Shown: positions 13,984-19,900 of the stretch, in pieces
How positions within the stretch are numbered: the first letter of the stretch is position 1
Layout of the letters: every line of letters starts with the position of its first letter
DNA from: Temnopleurus reevesii
Lineage: Eukaryota > Echinodermata > Echinoidea > Temnopleuroida > Temnopleuridae
DNA: 64,000 nucleotides
Reading direction: 5' to 3'
NCBI GenBank assembly: GCA_036244855.1
Contig: BQKZ01000495.1
Span: 94,425 to 158,424, forward strand
The notes under the pieces: generated by a model
What the model was told of the DNA's origin: nothing
What the model saw: only the letters and a program-made list of their open reading frames with translations
Database searches by the model: none
Made by a program: the position numbers and the translations under genes

Positions 13984-16900
13984 CGTTGATGATAATGGAG
14001 ATGATGATAATGATGATAATGATGATGATGATGATGATGATGATGGAGATTATGATGATGATGATGATGATGATAATTGATAATGATGGTGATGATGATG
14101 GACATTATATGATGTTAACAATTGATAATGATGGTGATGATTGATGGTTGGTATTGTTTATATCTTCAGGTGCCAGACCACAGTTCTTCTTTGGTGAGGA
14201 TGATGAAGTCCGTTACTATGACGAAGGAACCATGAGCTTTGGTGTTCTCCTTACAACTCAGGGAATCATTCGATCTCTGGATTATAACTTTGAGAGAGGT
14301 AAAGTCTAATCATACTTTATTTATCTAAAGCTATGTTGGTAAAACAATGATTAAATGATGATTATTAAATTTGCACTTTGCAAATATGGGTGGCTCTAGA
14401 AGATACTTTTTCTCTTCAAAGTATGAATGTTTGATGAATTTCAATGTTATTAAAGATTAAAAAAAAAGGTGTTTACAATTGTACTGATTATCCTTCACCT
14501 GATATTAATAAACAGAAGCAATGTTTGTGATGATACATAGGAAACTGTTTTTCTAATGATGGTGGTGATGTGTGGATGAGTACGTGGATATACATGTACA
14601 GGTATATTCATTCTATTTAATTCTTATTTCAAATAGATTTACCCTGATTTCAGCAGTAAGGATGATCTCAATCTATCCTACTCTTCTCATATTGTGGTAT
14701 AATCTCCCTGAAATGAGACAGTCTCATGTACCTAGTTTTAGCAGAAATTGTCTTTGGGGTTATAGAAACGCAAATTATGCAATGTAGGGACCAGACCACA
14801 ACCTCTCTATATAAGTAACATTGATATATTGATGTTGTAATATCAATTCTCCACTGTATGATAATAATCTCTTTTATTTTTGTACCTCCTATAGGTGTTG
14901 TGTATTGGATAGACCCTGCGATACCAGCCCTTATGAGAGCATATATACCAGAAACAGATGAGACCGCAGTACCAGATCAACTCATAATTCCTGATGTCTA
15001 CCGCCCTCAAGAGTTAACCGTAGATTGGTTTGGAGGGTAGGTTACTTGTGTCCCACAAGTTTTCCCAGATTATGTTTATTTGGTTAGGAAAATAGAATGG
15101 CTTTTCTTAGATGCTATGTAATAATCAACAGGTTTTATATATTTTTGAAGAATAATTTGAAGGATCCAATCTACATGATAAGCTCCATAACTTTCCTTGC
15201 CTTGAAATTCAGCTGCAATTGTGAATATTCGAAATAAGACTAAAAACTTGATAGAAACTTTCTACTTCCATTATGCTTTCTATTTCCATTATGCTTTTTA
15301 AATGAAAAGAAATAGCCCTCAATCCAATATAACAACAGAAATTAATAAATGAACTTTATTCTGTATACAGGGCTGTAAGCTAATATTTTTGCGTGCAGAT
15401 ATTTTGGTGTTTTGGAACCAGCTTGACATGTTAGAGTGTTGTAGTTTTTGTGTTTTTGATAGTGTTTGAATGCATATGAATGGGCATCATCCTTAGTGGA
15501 AATTTTTGCGAAGTTTGACCTGCGAAAATCAGAAAAATAAAACTGCCACAAAAATATCAGCTAATACAGTAGTCATTGGAAAAGTGTATGGTTACATCAT
15601 TTGAATTTTTTTCCTTTTCGGAATCTTTTCTCCATTTCTACTTATATTGAGATATACTTTATATAAATACTTTTATTGTAGAAATCTTTATTGGACGGAC
15701 CTTGGTGAGGTAGACAGTGTTGATATTGCATCCAGTAGGAAGAAGAGACATAACCATGCATCCATCACCATCTCAACCGCCAAGCTCGACGGTCGATACC
15801 ATCGCGTCTTGGTCGAAGATGGGATAGAGATGCCTGCTGCTATAGCAGTCAATCCTAGCAGGGGGTAAGTCAAGATTCAATTATTCATAAAAAATTGTTT
15901 GGGGACCCTATGAAAAACAATTCACATAAAAATGTTTAGAGGCTTTCCTGCACCTTCTAAGAGGATATTTGCAAATCAACTGATAATCAGTTAGCAAAAT
16001 GAAACCCCCATTTTCATTTATGCATGGTGTATGCTTCTAAAAAGATCTGCCTGAAATGATGATTTTGTTTGGTACATACTGATCAATTGCAAATATTTCC
16101 CTTTAAACTTCAGGAACACCCCCTCCTCATTTTCTATGTAGGCCTATGTATTTATAAAATTTTTGAAGTATAAACAAATTACGACCGATCTTTCATATTT
16201 TCATGAATGTCTGTCAGTGGACAATTAAACAATATGTCAGGGATGCAATTTTTGTGTGTCAATAGAGCACTTGCCTGGTACAATTGTAAGTCCATAATGA
16301 CAGGGAGTTAGAATGTTGAAGGGTAGTACATTGTGGTTTTATAGAATTAGATAACTCTTTTTTCAATAAATATTGATTTGCATATTGCTTCATGAAGGAT
16401 TCTCTGAATCAAAGAATTTATCAGTAAATAATATTTTTTTTTTCAATTTCGTAGGGTAATGTATTTCTCTGACATCGGCTCCATACCGAAGATTGAGCTC
16501 ATCTGGATGAACGGAGAAGGCCGTCAAATACTCGTTAACACATCAATTGAGATGCCTACTGGTATATCCATAGACTTCTCTAACGATGGCAGAGTCTACT
16601 GGTGTGATCAGTCTCGTAATGCTATTGAGTCGATGGACTGGGATGGTAGCAACAGGAGGGTCCTCAGACAAGCTTCAAGTGAGTTGCATTTTAATGGAAT
16701 TCTATATACTAGATGTTACAGGGAAGACTTAAAGACAGTTAATAATCTTAATGTTATTAGCTTTTCAGGCTCCTGATAGGAGAGAAGAATAATTTTGGGC
16801 AGAAAATATTTTATAGCTTACACAGATAGTTTCATGAAACGATAAACAAGGTGAAGGAGAATATTTTTCTTTGTTGGCAATTCCATAAATTATGTATTTC

Positions 16901-19900
16901 AGACCTCTCTTTATTAGACTTCCTAAAATGCCTTATATATTCATGCTTCATTTGTTAATTAGGTGTTATTCTCTTGAATGAATATGATCTGACTCAAGGA
17001 ACTCGTAAAGCCAAATAATGTTAGAAAAAAGTAAGGTCGCAAAATGGTTGACCCATCGATAGGAATACCCTCTATTTTTCTAATGTCACTTAGGCTTAAG
17101 CTCGTAATATTATTGGAGCATTACATCATTTTCTCAAATGTATTGCACTCATCATTAATGAAGAGTTTTCTTTGTTGCTTATATTTGTGTTTTGCCAGCT
17201 TTCAATTCAAATTTGGTAATTCTCTGTTAAAAAAGGCTTGGGTCAAAGTTGTCTTTCATGTTTCTTCAAAGTAGTAATATTATCATATATTGATTTCTTC
17301 TCTAATGTAGCACTGAACAGACCCAAGCAACTGGACGTATTTGAGTATAACATCTTCTTCACGACGGCTGCACTGGGCTCTGAGGGAGAGGTGCGGAGAC
17401 TGGACAAGCTTGGTCGGGGTGTCTCGGTCGTAGAGATACACAACATCAATCAACCCAGTGGACTCAAGCTCTACCAAGAACAGAGATACAACATTGATGG
17501 TAGGTTAAATCCATTTGAATTGATCAATTGATTGAATTTATTTCCGTATTAAAAACATTTACAATTTAAAGATACAGCGGATTGCCGACATTCAGCTCGC
17601 CCATCAAAGGAAGCTAGTCTTCTGTGGGGTCTGTGTACATTAACACAATTCCAATGAATACATGAATTCAATAAATGAAAGAAGAAATCTTAATTAGTTT
17701 AATTATTAACTTTGTCAACACAATTGAATGGAAAAAAGGGTTTGCATCTTATGAAATGCTTGAATACAATTTAGCTAAACTTCGGGGTATTTCTGTTATC
17801 ATAGGGTGCATTGATAGTCATTATCAATACTGCAAGGAAGAGCAATACATTTACACGTCTTACTATACAAACATTAAAACTGAAGCATTAGTATCTCAAC
17901 GATGTACATTTGAATTAAGTAGGCTTGCCATCCAATTTTGTTTAACTAAAGTATGATTCTGGTAGCCATCCAATTTTGTTTAACTAAAGTATGATTCTGG
18001 TAGGACCTACATAACACAATGTAACATAATTTAATATGTTGAAAAAAGGTTATACAATCCTTAAGCTGCTTAAGAGAATCAATGACCATGATTGTTGATG
18101 TGCACTGTCCATTGCATTTAATGACTAGAATAATACACATTGTGCTGCACTCAACCCAGGTGGGTACCTGGTAGGAATGTATTGCTTGAAATGCGTAAGC
18201 ACCTCACGAGCTGCTATTGCTAAAGCCAGGGTAATAAGATTGCATTAAATTTAGAGCCCTTAGCAATATCTAACAGAGGTAATTAGAGCTATATAAGAAC
18301 TGCATATTATTATCATTAATCAATCAATCAATCAATCAATTGTCATTACTATTTACAGCACCAAATCCCTGTGATGGAAGTCCATGCAGCCATCTTTGTT
18401 TTGTGATCCCTCAACGGGATGGTAATATGAGGACCAGAGGCTTTGCCTGTGGATGCCCTGATGGCGACTCATTCAGGCCTGGAAGTTCAACAACCTGCAT
18501 GAGTGGTGAGTCTAGCATCTTTCCCTTTTAATTTCTTTCATCTCCTTTTTTTATTCTACAGTTTATTGCGAAAGTTTAAGACCACCTGCAATTTTTGCAC
18601 TTGCCTCTATATAGTCATATCTTTATTCAAAGGCGGTTTATTCACAAATGTGTGCAAGTTGGTCCTTAATTTTCTGCTCAAATGATTAAAATTAATGTTC
18701 ATGTTAGTATCAGTTTCCTTGTATTAAAGAGAGGTGCCTCAATTTTCAGAAAGATCTTGCTTGATCTCTCTCTCAATGATTTGATCCTCGACATTGCTTC
18801 AATCACACGCCTGATGGAATGGGGATCATTGTGTGAGATCTTACAAAATCTTTCCAAGAGATCAAACTAATTTGTCTTTTCCAGGGTTTTATTGATAGTC
18901 TAAGCACTACAACTTGCTGTTTAAGCAGTGAACTGGAGGAAATGTCACCCAAAGATGTCAGTAAAACTCTTCTGACTCCACTAATGAATGTGTACAGGTT
19001 AATACAAATATGAAAAGTGGTCTTAAACTTTTGCAAATGACTGTACATTAATATTGTCTAAGTTTTGTATCACGGTATTTTTCAATTTTTCCCCTTTTTC
19101 TCATTTTCCTTTTAGGTTTCATCACTTTTTTTTATATCCTCCAAATTCTTTGTATAAGACTTCTGTCCTTGAATATTTAACAGCCTAAATTCTTGGGCTA
19201 GCTAAAAATGCCCAACCTGCAAACAAGCAAAATAATATTACATTATTCATTCATCTTTTGTCTTTCTTTCCTTAATTCCTTGAAAGCTTGTTATGTCATC
19301 TTGCTCCAAACTTCCTTTTCTTCCATTCCTAGTAATTTCATCATTTCAGGGGAGGAATTTAATCTTTTGAATGTTGCAGATACTTTGCTAGCTAATTATT
19401 TACATTAAATGAAAATGAAATTATTTTTGTTAGTAGATAAAACAACAGGTAGATTTCCTCTCTGTGTTTGGCATTACAGATTTTAGGTATCGTGGGTATG
19501 AATTTAAACGGTAAAGCATTAAATATTTGCAATATATGTAAACATGACAAAACATCAACATTTACCAGTTAAAATACAAGAAGCTATGGTTGTAAATGAC
19601 AGTAAAGAAAGCAATAACCGACTGTGAATCACCTATCTCTCTTTGTATTTCAGCCACCATTGCGCCACGCCCCCTACCTGATCCCATTCCAAACTGTCCT
19701 TGTCTTAACGGAGGATATTGCCTGGAAGATGGCTCATGCGAGTAAGTTCCCTTTGAGTATAACCTCATTTTAATGCTTAAATTTGTCAATATAGGCATTG
19801 GACATTCTTCACTTAAAGTCCAGGTGTAAAAAATAGTAAGAAATAGTTTTTAAAAAAATTATTTTGACCTCCTTTAAGGGATCCCATAGCAACGGCTTGA

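Larger units (their letters stand above)
13114..14169. other. LRP2 intron with dispersed repeat and GAT microsatellite
   Basis: 13225-13530 looks like a dispersed repeat and 13875-14145 is a long GAT microsatellite. No coding content. Confidence 0.55.
14299..17310. other. Introns of the propeller region
   Basis: Apart from exons at 14895, 15682 and 16455, the only feature recognised is the MITE-like repeat at 15372. The rest is AT-rich and unremarkable. Confidence 0.5.
17500..18358. other. LRP2 intron with tandem duplication and SINE tail
   Basis: 17925-18002 is a short tandem duplication, 18137-18342 a 5'-truncated SINE. Nothing else seen. Confidence 0.55.

Noticed and set aside
13836..14144. 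Poly-Asp, poly-Met and poly-His ORFs on both strands
   Set aside because: They are translations of the GAT microsatellite.
17675..17956. 93-residue intronic ORF
   Set aside because: AT-rich with no recognisable family, and it lies between two well-phased receptor exons.
17925..18002. CRISPR-like direct repeats
   Set aside because: Only two units with no spacer, in an animal intron; a simple tandem duplication.
18803..19048. 81-residue minus-strand ORF inside the mariner-like element as a transposase
   Set aside because: Too short, and I see no helix-turn-helix or DDE/D residues that I can place.
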